Shown: positions 53,834 through 62,082 of the stretch, piece by piece
How the letters are laid out: each line of letters starts with the position of its first letter
How positions within the stretch are numbered: position 1 is the stretch's first letter
DNA from: Croceimicrobium sp965279135
GTDB taxonomy: Bacteria; Bacteroidota; Bacteroidia; Flavobacteriales; Schleiferiaceae
Reading direction: 5' to 3'
Length of the DNA stretch: 64,000 nucleotides
Assembly (NCBI GenBank): GCA_965279135.1
Contig: OZ257133.1
Span: 1,054,001 to 1,118,000, forward strand
Notes under the pieces: model-generated
What the model was told of the DNA's origin: nothing
What the model saw: only the letters and a program-made list of their open reading frames with translations
Databases searched by the model: none
Translations under genes and position numbers: made by a program

Positions 53834-55138
53834 TCACTTCTCGTTGGTCTTGAATTCCACCAGATAAGGCTGAATGGGCACACCTTTAGGATTACGGAAG
53901 TTTGACGTAACCCAGAATTTGTAGTGCTTTTTCTCCTCGAGATTGAGGATCATAGTCCAACTTGCAGAGTCCTCGGACCAGAAGTGCCTTTCTATTTCGG
54001 GGAAGGCATCCGGGCCTAGATCACTATAATTGAGGCCAGTGTTGTAGGCGTTTAGTTTTTCTGAAAAATGGACTTTCAATTGCCTTGAACCAGCATTCAA
54101 TCTGGTATCTAATCCACTAATACTATCTACTACAGGTCGCTTCGCCAGGGACAGGTCTCTTATTGTTTGAATCGGCCTTGAGAAATAGCCAATAGAATCA
54201 ATAAATGCGTCTATATCATCGGAATTGGTATAATCCAATTCTATCATTCTGCGAATTGCGGCTTTTTTATCTGAAGCATTGAGATAATATTTTTCCGCTA
54301 TTTCATAGCCAATGAAATAACCTAAATCTCGGGTTTCAAATTCATTCGGAGCATTACTCCACAACCATTCATAGCCTTTTTCGAAGAACATTTCTTCTTC
54401 AAATTTTGCTTTAACTGCAGGATTGGATTTCCCAAAGGCGATGGCGGGAGTTACAGACGGAGTATCCAATGCCAATACGGTTAGGTATTCGGCGATTCCT
54501 TCATAGAGTACTTGATACAACAGGTTGTTTGCTATTGGTCTTTGTTGAGTATGCACATACTCGTGCACGTTTAAAAAGACCAGATTATCAATCGGATCTC
54601 TGCCAAAGAAACCCTCTAACCAATCTTTAGTACGGCCTTCAAATTCGCTTATATCCGTATTCCTATCGGCCATGGCTAGTTCGCTTCCAATCATGATAAG
54701 ACTGTCTTTCGTAGTTCCATTGGTGCGCATGCATCCGATAGTAAAGTAAATCTTAGCATTTCGAAGTGGAGAATAGAGCTTCTCCAGTTTTGAGATTCCC
54801 TGGTTCAATTCCTGAGCCATTTCCTCTGATTTCAGAGTGTTATTCCTCAAAGAAGACCAATACTTGGGATAGGACTCAATCAATTGCACATATTCCTCTG
54901 CAGAATAACTCCTTAAAACCATCAGGGTATCTAAACCAATACTGGCGGGTTGGAAGTACAGAGAGTCTAAAATTTCAAGCTTCCGGAGACTGTCTTCTTC
55001 TTCCACAATTAAATCATAAGCCTGCCAAAAGTTGGATATATCGGTACTAATAACATTGTTAGCCACCTGTCTATCCTGACAACTCGTAAATATGAAGGCG
55101 ATAAGAAGGTAGAAGCCGGGTATACGGTTGATTTTCAT
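53834..55138 (-). CDS. Lipoprotein with HExxH metallopeptidase motif (DUF2268-like)
   Basis: A 434-residue lipoprotein (lipobox IFTSC, Cys20). A zinc-protease signature H192-E-x2-H196 (VHEYVHTQQ) is followed by YEGIAEYLT (E213/E217), giving the gluzincin-like HExxH...E pattern seen in DUF2268 and GldB-type proteins. The C-terminal ~110 residues form a separate beta domain (LKVHFSEKLNAYNTGLNY). Periplasmic peptidase activity is inferred, not proven. It lies between the ccm operon and glutathione peroxidase without overlap. Confidence 0.75.
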   Translation of the reverse strand: MKINRIPGFYLLIAFIFTSCQDRQVANNVISTDISNFWQAYDLIVEEEDSLRKLEILDSLYFQPASIGLDTLMVLRSYSAEEYVQLIESYPKYWSSLRNNTLKSEEMAQELNQGISKLEKLYSPLRNAKIYFTIGCMRTNGTTKDSLIMIGSELAMADRNTDISEFEGRTKDWLEGFFGRDPIDNLVFLNVHEYVHTQQRPIANNLLYQVLYEGIAEYLTVLALDTPSVTPAIAFGKSNPAVKAKFEEEMFFEKGYEWLWSNAPNEFETRDLGYFIGYEIAEKYYLNASDKKAAIRRMIELDYTNSDDIDAFIDSIGYFSRPIQTIRDLSLAKRPVVDSISGLDTRLNAGSRQLKVHFSEKLNAYNTGLNYSDLGPDAFPEIERHFWSEDSASWTMILNLEEKKHYKFWVTSNFRNPKGVPIQPYLVEFKTNEK

Positions 55139-55186
55139 ATCTAGGGTGGCGAATTTTTATTTTGAAAGCTTTAATGCAAAGGGAAT

Positions 55187-55212
55187 AAAAAAGCCCGTTA
55201 GTGAACGGGCTT
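55187..55212 (-). terminator. Terminator after glutathione peroxidase
   Basis: On the minus strand a 9-bp stem AAGCCCGTT / AACGGGCTT with a four-base loop is followed by a run of T. It lies 24 bases past the peroxidase stop. Confidence 0.85.
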
Positions 55213-55235
55213 AATATGAGTTTTGTTTTTCGCAC

Positions 55236-55832
55236 CTACTGGGCGCTTCCTTTTGCAAAAGCTACAATTTCATCATCTTGAGGCTTGGTGCGTGAGCCGT
55301 AGTGTGCAACCCAATTTCCGTTTTCATCAACTAAAAACTTGTTGAAGTTCCAGCTTACTTTGGCATCATCTACACCATTCAAATCTTTGCTCGTTAGCCA
55401 TGCATATACCGGATGTTGGTCATTGCCTTTTACATCAACCTTATCCATCATTGGAAAACTAACTCCGTAGTTTTTTTGACAGAAAGCAGCAATATCTTCG
55501 TTTGAGCCTGGTTCCTGATTCATAAACTGATTACAAGGGAATCCGATAATGGTGAAGTTCTCTCCTCCATATTCTTCATAAAGAGCTTGCAAACCTTCAT
55601 ATTGCGGAGTAAACCCGCATTTACTGGCCGTATTCACAATTAGAATTCGCTTTCCTTTTAAATCTGAGAATGAATATTTCTCGCCATTTAAATCGGTAAC
55701 GACAAAATCATGAAAAGCAGGTGCAGCTTCGTTCATTGCAAGGAGTTCTTTCTGGGTTTCCGTTTTTGACCCGTTTTTACAGGCTACTAATGCAGCTACG
55801 GATAACAAGGGTAAGAGAATCTTCTTCATCAA
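55236..55832 (-). CDS. Glutathione peroxidase family lipoprotein
   Basis: A 198-residue thiol peroxidase. The catalytic Cys72 replaces selenocysteine in VNTASKCGFTPQ, and the other catalytic-tetrad segments IIGFPCNQF and KVSWNFNKF are present. The N-terminal lipoprotein signal (lipobox ALVAC, Cys18) places it at the envelope. Homologues of this Cys type usually use thioredoxin-like reductants. It has a perfect -7 box upstream and its own terminator, so it is a single-gene unit. The start is ATG 55832 or 55829. Confidence 0.94.
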   Translation of the reverse strand: MMKKILLPLLSVAALVACKNGSKTETQKELLAMNEAAPAFHDFVVTDLNGEKYSFSDLKGKRILIVNTASKCGFTPQYEGLQALYEEYGGENFTIIGFPCNQFMNQEPGSNEDIAAFCQKNYGVSFPMMDKVDVKGNDQHPVYAWLTSKDLNGVDDAKVSWNFNKFLVDENGNWVAHYGSRTKPQDDEIVAFAKGSAQ

Positions 55833-55850
55833 TCATTTTTTTGGGTTTAA

Positions 55851-55858
55851 CAAAGGTA
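55851..55858 (-). promoter_or_regulatory. -7 promoter box TACCTTTG of glutathione peroxidase
   Basis: A perfect TAnnTTTG match 18 bases upstream of the start. The divergent mtaB promoter lies about 120 bases away. I see nothing else in this 154-base gap. Confidence 0.5.
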
Positions 55859-55952
55859 TTCGATGATGGTTTAGAGATTAGTGCTTTTTCTGGATTTGAT
55901 TGCTCGGAAAACAAATTCTAATTTCCATACTCAATGGGATGATTGTCTTAGT

Positions 55953-55982
55953 CGCTCAAAATCAAGAAAGCCCCTACCTTTG
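55953..55982 (+). promoter_or_regulatory. Promoter of mtaB (TTG-N19-TACCTTTG)
   Basis: TTG at 55953-55955, a 19-base spacer, and TACCTTTG at 55975-55982 match both parts of the Bacteroidota consensus. The mtaB ATG at 55987 follows after four bases, so longer upstream starts are excluded. Confidence 0.6.
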
Positions 55983-55986
55983 CAAA

Positions 55987-57327
55987 ATGGAAATGAATGG
56001 GAAAAAAGTGGCTTTTCACACCTTGGGTTGTAAACTCAATTTTTCAGAGACCGCCACTATTGCCAGAGATTTTAAAGACAAAGGCTTTAATCAAGTTGAT
56101 TTTACTGAAACTGCCGATGTCTATGTAATAAACACCTGCTCAGTTACACACAATGCCGATAAGGAGTGTAAACAGTGGGTTCGTAGGGCGAAGGATGCAA
56201 ATCCCGATAGTCTGGTGGTGATTGTAGGTTGTTATGCCCAGTTGCAGCCCGAGGAGATTGCAGCCCTGGAAGGAGTAGACCTTGTTTTAGGGGCTACCGA
56301 GAAATTTAAGATAACCGACTACCTTGATGGTTTAACTCAGAGTGATAAAGGTGAAATTCATTCTTGTGAAGTAGATGAGGCAGACTTTTATGTTGGGGCT
56401 TACTCATTAGGAGATCGAACTCGGGCATTTCTTAAAGTGCAGGATGGATGCGATTATAAATGCACCTATTGCACAATTCCTTTAGCCAGAGGTATATCTC
56501 GTTCAGATTCTTTGGAGAATGTTCTATTGAATGCTGCCAAGATTGTAGAAGAAGGAGCGAAGGAGATAGTATTAACCGGGGTCAATATTGGCGATTATGG
56601 TAAGGGCGAGTTTGGCAATAAGCGCCATGAGCATACTTTTTTAGAGCTCGTAAAAGAATTAGATAAAGTAGAGGGAATCGATCGTTTTAGGATTTCTTCC
56701 ATAGAACCGAATCTTCTTAAGGATGAGACGATCGAATTTGTAGCACAATCTGAACGTTTTGTACCGCATTTTCACATTCCGCTTCAAAGTGGAAGCAATA
56801 AGATTCTGAATAAGATGAAGCGTCGCTACCAAAGAGAACTCTATGCAGAGAGGGTGGCAAAAATAAAGACTCTTATTCCTCATTGCGCTATTGGTGTAGA
56901 CGTGATATGTGGTTTTCCCGGTGAAACCGAGGAAGATTTCATGGAGACTTATAACTTCATTAAGGATCTGGATGTAAGTTACTTGCATGTGTTTACTTAC
57001 AGTCAAAGACCAAATACGGAGGCAGATTCAATGGAGCATCAGGTTGATTATGGAGAACGTAAGCGACGCTCCAAAATGTTACGAGTATTAAGTGCTAAAA
57101 AGCGACGAGCTTTCTATGAGTCTAGACTAGAAACAAAAGCGGAAGTACTCTTTGAGGATAATTTTAAGGATGGTTTTATTACCGGTTTTACCGAGAATTA
57201 TATCAAGGTTAAAACACATTGGGATCCTTCCTTAGTAAATCAGAAGGCCCAAATTGTTTTAAAAGAAATTGATGAAGATGGCCTAGTTCGCTTTGACTAC
57301 CAGGATAATGTCCCTATCTTGGTCTAG
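55987..57327 (+). CDS. mtaB: tRNA (N6-threonylcarbamoyladenosine(37)-C2)-methylthiotransferase MtaB
   Basis: A 446-residue radical-SAM methylthiotransferase that converts t6A37 to ms2t6A37 in tRNA. The N-terminal MTTase domain binds one [4Fe-4S] cluster (GCKLNFSE, NTCSVTHNADKE, GCYAQ). The radical-SAM motif is GCDYKCTYCTIP. IEPNLLKDE and HFHIPLQSGS are MtaB-type. A TRAM-like C-terminus is present. The start at 55987 is set by the promoter; an upstream frame begins at 55900. It is one codon boundary away from the next gene (TAG then ATG). Confidence 0.95.
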   Translation: MEMNGKKVAFHTLGCKLNFSETATIARDFKDKGFNQVDFTETADVYVINTCSVTHNADKECKQWVRRAKDANPDSLVVIVGCYAQLQPEEIAALEGVDLVLGATEKFKITDYLDGLTQSDKGEIHSCEVDEADFYVGAYSLGDRTRAFLKVQDGCDYKCTYCTIPLARGISRSDSLENVLLNAAKIVEEGAKEIVLTGVNIGDYGKGEFGNKRHEHTFLELVKELDKVEGIDRFRISSIEPNLLKDETIEFVAQSERFVPHFHIPLQSGSNKILNKMKRRYQRELYAERVAKIKTLIPHCAIGVDVICGFPGETEEDFMETYNFIKDLDVSYLHVFTYSQRPNTEADSMEHQVDYGERKRRSKMLRVLSAKKRRAFYESRLETKAEVLFEDNFKDGFITGFTENYIKVKTHWDPSLVNQKAQIVLKEIDEDGLVRFDYQDNVPILV

Positions 57328-57636
57328 ATGTTTGCCACCTTAATTCAATACCGCCTAAATCCAATTTTCAAGGTCGATTTTTTTCGGTATTGGGAAGAGC
57401 ATCGCCAGTATTTATTGGACCTTGGAGTGATAGAGAACTCCGTCTTACATCGTGAAACTCCCATCTCCTACTTGAGTTACTCCCGCTGGGAGAACCGGAT
57501 GGCTTTTGAGAATCACATTCTAAATCCACCCAAGGCTCTCCAAAGCTGGCAATCTAAAATAGAAGACTGTTGCAATGATATCCGGATTCTTTATCGGATG
57601 GAAATCGTAAAAGATATTCCGGAATATGATGAATGA
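57328..57636 (+). CDS. Hypothetical small protein, possible dimeric alpha/beta-barrel fold
   Basis: A 102-residue protein without signal or membrane segments. LIQYRLNPIFKVDFFRYWEEH followed by YLSYSRWENRMAFENHILNPP resembles the ABM/dimeric ferredoxin-like fold seen in DUF-type small monooxygenases, but the match is only by pattern. Its ATG directly follows the mtaB stop, and it overlaps the inositol-phosphatase family gene by 11 bases, so all three are co-transcribed. Confidence 0.6.
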   Translation: MFATLIQYRLNPIFKVDFFRYWEEHRQYLLDLGVIENSVLHRETPISYLSYSRWENRMAFENHILNPPKALQSWQSKIEDCCNDIRILYRMEIVKDIPEYDE

Positions 57637-58423
57637 TTGGGAGGCTCTCTTAAAGAGCACCTCTGAGATTTGCCGAGAAACGGGGCAATTTATTCTTTCT
57701 CAACGACGCCAGGTAACATCAAATCAAGTAGAAATCAAAGCTCTAAACAGTTTGGTATCTTATGTAGATCAAGAAGCTGAACGGCGCTTGGTTGAAGGTT
57801 TGAGTTCGATATTTCCGGAAGCGGGTTTTATTACGGAAGAAGAGACTACAAGTCAGGAGCGGAAAGAATGGAATTGGATTATTGACCCCTTGGATGGAAC
57901 AACGAACTTCCTTTTTGATCTACCGATTTTTGCAATAAGTGTGGCCCTATATCAGGAAGATCGTCCTCAACTGGCCGTAGTATATGAGCTTGGTCAGGAT
58001 GAAATGTTTACCGCATTTGCAGGGGGAGGAGCTTATTGCAATGGCCGCTCTATTAAGGTATCTCCGGAATCCGATTTGTCTAAAACTCTTATCGCAACCG
58101 GTTTCCCTTATTATGATTTTGATCGATTAAAGGAGTTCAATGAGCTATTGGCTTATTTCTACACTCATACACGCGGGGTGCGAAGGTTGGGATCCGCGGC
58201 TACTGATCTTGCTTATGTAGCAGCTGGCCGGTTTAATGGCTTTTTCGAATATGGTTTAAGCCCATGGGATGTTGCCGCAGGAATTCTCCTTGTGCAGGAA
58301 GCAGGAGGGAAGGTTAGCAATTTTAAAGGAGGATCAGATGCATTGTTTAGTGGTGAAATCAATGCCTCATCAATGGAAATTCACAAGGAATTCGCAGAAG
58401 TAATTGCCCAACACATGGTTTAG
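57626..58423 (+). CDS. Inositol monophosphatase family protein
   Basis: A 265-residue lithium-sensitive phosphatase fold. Metal motifs are ITEEE (about 71), WIIDPLDGTTNF (about 87-98) and SPWDVAAGILLVQEAGG (about 212). Substrates in bacteria include myo-inositol-1-phosphate and other sugar phosphates; SuhB homologues also bind RNA polymerase. Tandem ATGs begin the gene. Its TAG stop interlocks with the convergent gene's stop over four bases. Confidence 0.94.
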   Translation: MMNDWEALLKSTSEICRETGQFILSQRRQVTSNQVEIKALNSLVSYVDQEAERRLVEGLSSIFPEAGFITEEETTSQERKEWNWIIDPLDGTTNFLFDLPIFAISVALYQEDRPQLAVVYELGQDEMFTAFAGGGAYCNGRSIKVSPESDLSKTLIATGFPYYDFDRLKEFNELLAYFYTHTRGVRRLGSAATDLAYVAAGRFNGFFEYGLSPWDVAAGILLVQEAGGKVSNFKGGSDALFSGEINASSMEIHKEFAEVIAQHMV

Positions 58424-58914
58424 GTTACTGGTAGCCAATCACGATGCCAACTGTTCTGAATAGCAGTTTCCCAATTAGCTTCCATTTCTCCTTTTGTAGC
58501 TACTAGATTGTTAAAAACAATGGTATTGGCATTCAGATCTCCATTTTCAAGGGCGGCTCTAAAGTCCATCATATGGGCAGTATCGATCATCTTATTATGG
58601 TCGCGATAAGCAATTTGCGTCCGATCTAATAAAGAGATACCGAGCTCACTTTCCAATGACTGGATTTTTTGAACCAGTTTGTCAATGCTACATCCGGTAG
58701 CCTGATAGGAAGCCTCATCGAGACTCACTACAATGAAGCGATCATAGATAATGGTAAAGCTGGCATTCAGATCGTTTCCATGAGCCTTCCAATCATCCAG
58801 AAAGTTCATTAATCGAGCAGAAATTCGCTCTACCTTTTCAAATTCCAAGAATTCCGTGCTTTGAAAAATCCAAACACGAGAATTTGAATTCATATCCTCA
58901 AATGCTGCGTACAT
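58420..58914 (-). CDS. Conserved Bacteroidota protein of unknown function (often misnamed ABC transporter ATPase)
   Basis: A 164-residue soluble protein with NSRVWIFQS, NFLDDWKAHGNDLNASFTI, FIVVSLDE, the ATGCSIDK segment and NTIVFNNLVATKGE. I recognise this as a conserved Bacteroidota family that databases often call ABC transporter ATPase. There is no Walker A or signature motif, so that name is not supported by sequence. It is last in the seven-gene operon, eight bases after the Fe-S gene. Confidence 0.72.
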   Translation of the reverse strand: MYAAFEDMNSNSRVWIFQSTEFLEFEKVERISARLMNFLDDWKAHGNDLNASFTIIYDRFIVVSLDEASYQATGCSIDKLVQKIQSLESELGISLLDRTQIAYRDHNKMIDTAHMMDFRAALENGDLNANTIVFNNLVATKGEMEANWETAIQNSWHRDWLPVT

Positions 58915-58922
58915 AATCTATA

Positions 58923-59714
58923 TTATAAATCTTCGGCTTGAGTAATTAGCTCCGCCAAATCCAGAACCGGTAAATCTCCTTCTCGCTCGCTGTTTTTTAC
59001 ACCATCGGTCATCATGGTATTGCAAAAGGGACAAGCTGCAGCGATATAATCGGGTTTTGTTTCCAGGGCTTCTTCAGTTCGCTCAATATTAATATCCTTT
59101 CTGCCTGGCTCAGGTTCTTTAAACATCTGCGCACCACCCGCTCCACAACAAAGCGCATTACTTTTACAACGACGCATTTCTACCAATTCCGCATCAAGTT
59201 TTTGAATGAGCTCTCTTGGTGCTTCATAGATTCCATTGGCGCGTCCTAAATAGCAGGGGTCGTGAAAGGTGATCTTTTTACCCTTAAAGGCTCCTCCTTC
59301 AATACTTAATCTACCGTCCTTTAATAGTTGATTAATAAACTGTGAATGATGTAAAACCTCATACTTGCCACCTAATTCGGGGTATTCATTGGCCAGGGTA
59401 TTAAAGCAATGTGGGCAGGTGGTAACAATTTTCTTTACCTCATAAGCATTCAATACCTCTATATTCTGCATAGCCTGCATCATGAAGGTGAATTCGTTTC
59501 CAGCGCGTTTAGCCGGATCTCCGGTACAAGATTCTTCTGTTCCTAAAACTCCAAAATCCACGCCTGATTTGTGCAAAATCTTCACAAAAGCTTTGGTGAT
59601 TTTCTTAGCCCTATCATCGAAACTACCAGCGCATCCAACCCAAAAAAGAACTTCGGGTAATTTATCGCTTGCAGCTAATTCTGCCATTGTTGGCACTGTA
59701 ATTTTTTCTTCCAT
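58923..59714 (-). CDS. (Fe-S)-binding protein with CCG domains
   Basis: A 263-residue protein of the heterodisulfide reductase B / GlpC / LutA class. Two cysteine-rich CCG-type modules are visible: FWVGCAGSFDD and CPHCFN in the first half, FHDPCYLGR and LCCGAGG with ACPFCNTMM in the second. It would hold a non-cubane or [4Fe-4S] cluster and pass electrons to or from the membrane Fe-S subunit encoded at 60761. Its substrate is unknown. The ATG overlaps the upstream lipoprotein stop by one base (TGATG). Confidence 0.9.
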   Translation of the reverse strand: MEEKITVPTMAELAASDKLPEVLFWVGCAGSFDDRAKKITKAFVKILHKSGVDFGVLGTEESCTGDPAKRAGNEFTFMMQAMQNIEVLNAYEVKKIVTTCPHCFNTLANEYPELGGKYEVLHHSQFINQLLKDGRLSIEGGAFKGKKITFHDPCYLGRANGIYEAPRELIQKLDAELVEMRRCKSNALCCGAGGAQMFKEPEPGRKDINIERTEEALETKPDYIAAACPFCNTMMTDGVKNSEREGDLPVLDLAELITQAEDL

Positions 59715-60340
59715 CAGTTCACTAATTCGTATAACTGGCCATCTCGGGTTTGGAATCCTACTAAACCTTGACCAAGTTTTATATAAAACATCCTCATCTC
59801 GCCTGGATCACTGATTACTGGCCCATATACTTCGGTATAGGTGTTTGAAATCAAAGTTAAAGAGTCTGCGTAAAAGAGGGGAAAGCTGTTAGGGTAAATG
59901 GTATCATTTTGAGTGATGAAACTCAATGCATCTGAAAGGCTACCTAAGCTATCACTTAATTCAAATTCTAATAGGTCAGAATAGCTTCTGTTGTCCTGAG
60001 CATTGTTGATGATCGAAAAGCGATAGTTGAAGCTTAACTGAGGGGAATCGCAACGCAATACATAGCTACGTCGCTCGGCATTTACATTCTCCAATCCGCC
60101 CAAAGCGCCAATTTCACCTCCACCAGGCAGGCTCTCAAAAGTGGAATTATTCTCGCTTAAATAGACATTTACCGTATCTCCATTAGCACTACCAAAAGAT
60201 CGGGAGTAGTTGTTTGCCGGTTTTTGCCCATTCAGGAAGCTTTCATTAAGATTTAAGGTTCTGTAGGACTCAGTTTCGCAGGATGCCAGAGAAACCAGGA
60301 TAATAAAGAGACTTAGAATATGTAATATCCTATTTTTCAA
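59714..60340 (-). CDS. Hypothetical lipoprotein
   Basis: A 208-residue protein with a lipoprotein signal (lipobox VSLASC, Cys21), started at TTG 60340. The mature part is beta-rich, with LPGGGEIGALGGLENVNAERR and acidic loops, and no recognised domain. It sits between two Fe-S protein genes, overlapping both neighbours by a few bases, which suggests co-expression rather than proven co-function. Confidence 0.65.
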   Translation of the reverse strand: MKNRILHILSLFIILVSLASCETESYRTLNLNESFLNGQKPANNYSRSFGSANGDTVNVYLSENNSTFESLPGGGEIGALGGLENVNAERRSYVLRCDSPQLSFNYRFSIINNAQDNRSYSDLLEFELSDSLGSLSDALSFITQNDTIYPNSFPLFYADSLTLISNTYTEVYGPVISDPGEMRMFYIKLGQGLVGFQTRDGQLYELVN

Positions 60341-60764
60341 AAACCTGAATCTTTACTTCACGTTCTACCAGATCAGTAAACTTCCCTTCATACCGCGTTG
60401 CTTTCACCAGATGGTTATCGATCCAATGGTAATTTCCTCCTCGGGGTTTCCCCATTAGCATTCCGTGGTATTTAAAGCCATAACGATCTAACCATTCCTC
60501 CGTCACTTTACGGTGATCCTCGGTACGAGAAGTGAAGAAATAGATAATGTGGCCTTGATCGTACCAACGATTCAAGGTTTCTAAGGCATCTGGATAGTGC
60601 TCGGCGGTGGCCATCCGCTCAGGTTCCTCATTAGGGATGTCGTCGCAAATTGTACCATCTATATCAATTAGATAGTTCTTTACCCCTGATGGTAACTGAG
60701 GACTGAGTTTTTTCCCATCTACTTCAAGTTCTTCAAGCTTTACCTTGGCTTCGTGTTGACTCAT
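60330..60764 (-). CDS. HAD-superfamily hydrolase-like protein
   Basis: A 144-residue protein with the HAD nucleophile motif YLIDIDGTICDD (about 31-42), motif II YFFTSRTEDH and a GKPRGGNYHWIDNH segment that replaces the usual motif III/IV. Bacteroidota homologues are often labelled phosphoheptose isomerase, which the HAD motifs contradict. Magnesium-dependent phosphatase chemistry is plausible. Its ATG overlaps the membrane Fe-S gene's stop by four bases. Confidence 0.8.
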   Translation of the reverse strand: MSQHEAKVKLEELEVDGKKLSPQLPSGVKNYLIDIDGTICDDIPNEEPERMATAEHYPDALETLNRWYDQGHIIYFFTSRTEDHRKVTEEWLDRYGFKYHGMLMGKPRGGNYHWIDNHLVKATRYEGKFTDLVEREVKIQVFEK

Positions 60765-62074
60765 TCGTTAATCCAGTTTGCGCGGTCAGCCTGAGCGTAG
60801 GCCCATGGAGCTGCATTGTTCTCAATATTGGTCATCATGGTATTTAAGGATGGATTGGCCGCAGATTCCTCCATCACCAAATAACGTCGCATATCTATAA
60901 TGATAGACATGGGGTCGATATTTACGGGGCATGCTTCAGTACAAGCATTACAGGTGGTGCAAGCCCATAGTTCCTCTCGACTAATAAAGTCATCCAATAA
61001 GCTTCTACCGTCTTCTTCAAAACTGCCTTTAGCATCTACTATAGCGCTTACCTCTTGTAATCGGTCGCGCGTATCCATCATTATTTTACGCGGAGACAGC
61101 TTTTTCCCGGTTTGATTTGCCGGGCAAGAGGCAGTACAGCGACCACATTCTGTGCAGGAATAGGCATTCATTAATTGAATTCTATTCAAATCCAGCACAT
61201 CTTTTGCTCCAAAGCGAGAAGGTTCTTCAGCAGCACCCTCGGCTGGAGCCGCAAAGGGATCAGCACTAGGATCCATCATAAGCTCCACTTCCTTCTTAAC
61301 ACTTTCCATGTTTGTGAACTGGCCGGATGGCTCCAACTTGCTATGCCAAACATTAGGAAAGGCCATAATAATGTGGAAATGCTTAGAATAAGGGAGGTAA
61401 TTCAAAAAGGCGAAAATTCCAAGAATGTGAAACCACCAGGCCACTCTTTCAATTATGTGCAGGCTGCTTTGGTCCATTCCAGCAAATAGGGGAGCTAATT
61501 GGGAACTCACTACCCATCCATCAACACCATTTCCTTCAATATTGGCTTCCGTTGCGCCTAAAATCAGCAATGCAGCCATAAGGACAATTTCAATAACCAG
61601 AATGTTATTTCCATCATTCTTGGCCCAGCCTTTTAGTTCTTTAAAGCGAGGAACCACCTGTACATTTCTGCGCCATAAAAAGATTACACAAGCGATGATT
61701 ACCATCACGGCAAGTATTTCGAAGAAATGGATCGCGGCGTCATAAACTGGTCCTAGCAAGGGCATGAAAACACGATGGGTACCAAGTATGCCATCCACGA
61801 AAATTTCGAGGACTTCTATATTAATGAGCAAGAATCCGGCGTAAACAACAATGTGAAAGAAGCCGGCCAGGGCTTTGCGCTTCACCATTTTACTTTGACC
61901 TAGGGCCACCTTAGTCATTAGGGCCCAACGTTCTTTTCGGCGATCGTTTCGAACTACATCTTTTCCCAGATTAATATTTCTCCAGATTTTAGAGAAATTC
62001 TTAGCAAAAAAGTAAATAGCAATGCCCAGTGCTACCAGGAACAGAATGTTCTGAACGCCGAAATGTAATTCCAT
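60761..62074 (-). CDS. Membrane-bound (Fe-S)-binding electron transfer protein
   Basis: A 437-residue fusion. An N-terminal domain of five to six membrane segments (about 1-235) resembles the NarI/DsrM gamma-type cytochrome b subunit. The C-terminal 4Fe-4S dicluster domain has CTECGRCTASCP and CTTCNACTEACPVNI. With the CCG protein at 58923 it resembles DsrMK/HdrDE-type membrane complexes that link a quinone pool to a thiol or organic acid. The electron donor and acceptor are not predictable. It follows the MlaD gene by eight bases. Confidence 0.9.
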   Translation of the reverse strand: MELHFGVQNILFLVALGIAIYFFAKNFSKIWRNINLGKDVVRNDRRKERWALMTKVALGQSKMVKRKALAGFFHIVVYAGFLLINIEVLEIFVDGILGTHRVFMPLLGPVYDAAIHFFEILAVMVIIACVIFLWRRNVQVVPRFKELKGWAKNDGNNILVIEIVLMAALLILGATEANIEGNGVDGWVVSSQLAPLFAGMDQSSLHIIERVAWWFHILGIFAFLNYLPYSKHFHIIMAFPNVWHSKLEPSGQFTNMESVKKEVELMMDPSADPFAAPAEGAAEEPSRFGAKDVLDLNRIQLMNAYSCTECGRCTASCPANQTGKKLSPRKIMMDTRDRLQEVSAIVDAKGSFEEDGRSLLDDFISREELWACTTCNACTEACPVNIDPMSIIIDMRRYLVMEESAANPSLNTMMTNIENNAAPWAYAQADRANWINE

Positions 62075-62082
62075 AACTCTTT

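Noticed and set aside
58420..58914. ABC transporter ATPase name for the 164-residue protein
   Set aside because: There is no Walker A, Walker B or LSGGQ motif, and the length is too short for an ABC ATPase.
60330..60764. Phosphoheptose isomerase name for the HAD-like protein
   Set aside because: The DIDGT nucleophile motif and FFTSR motif point to HAD chemistry; no SIS fold motif is visible.
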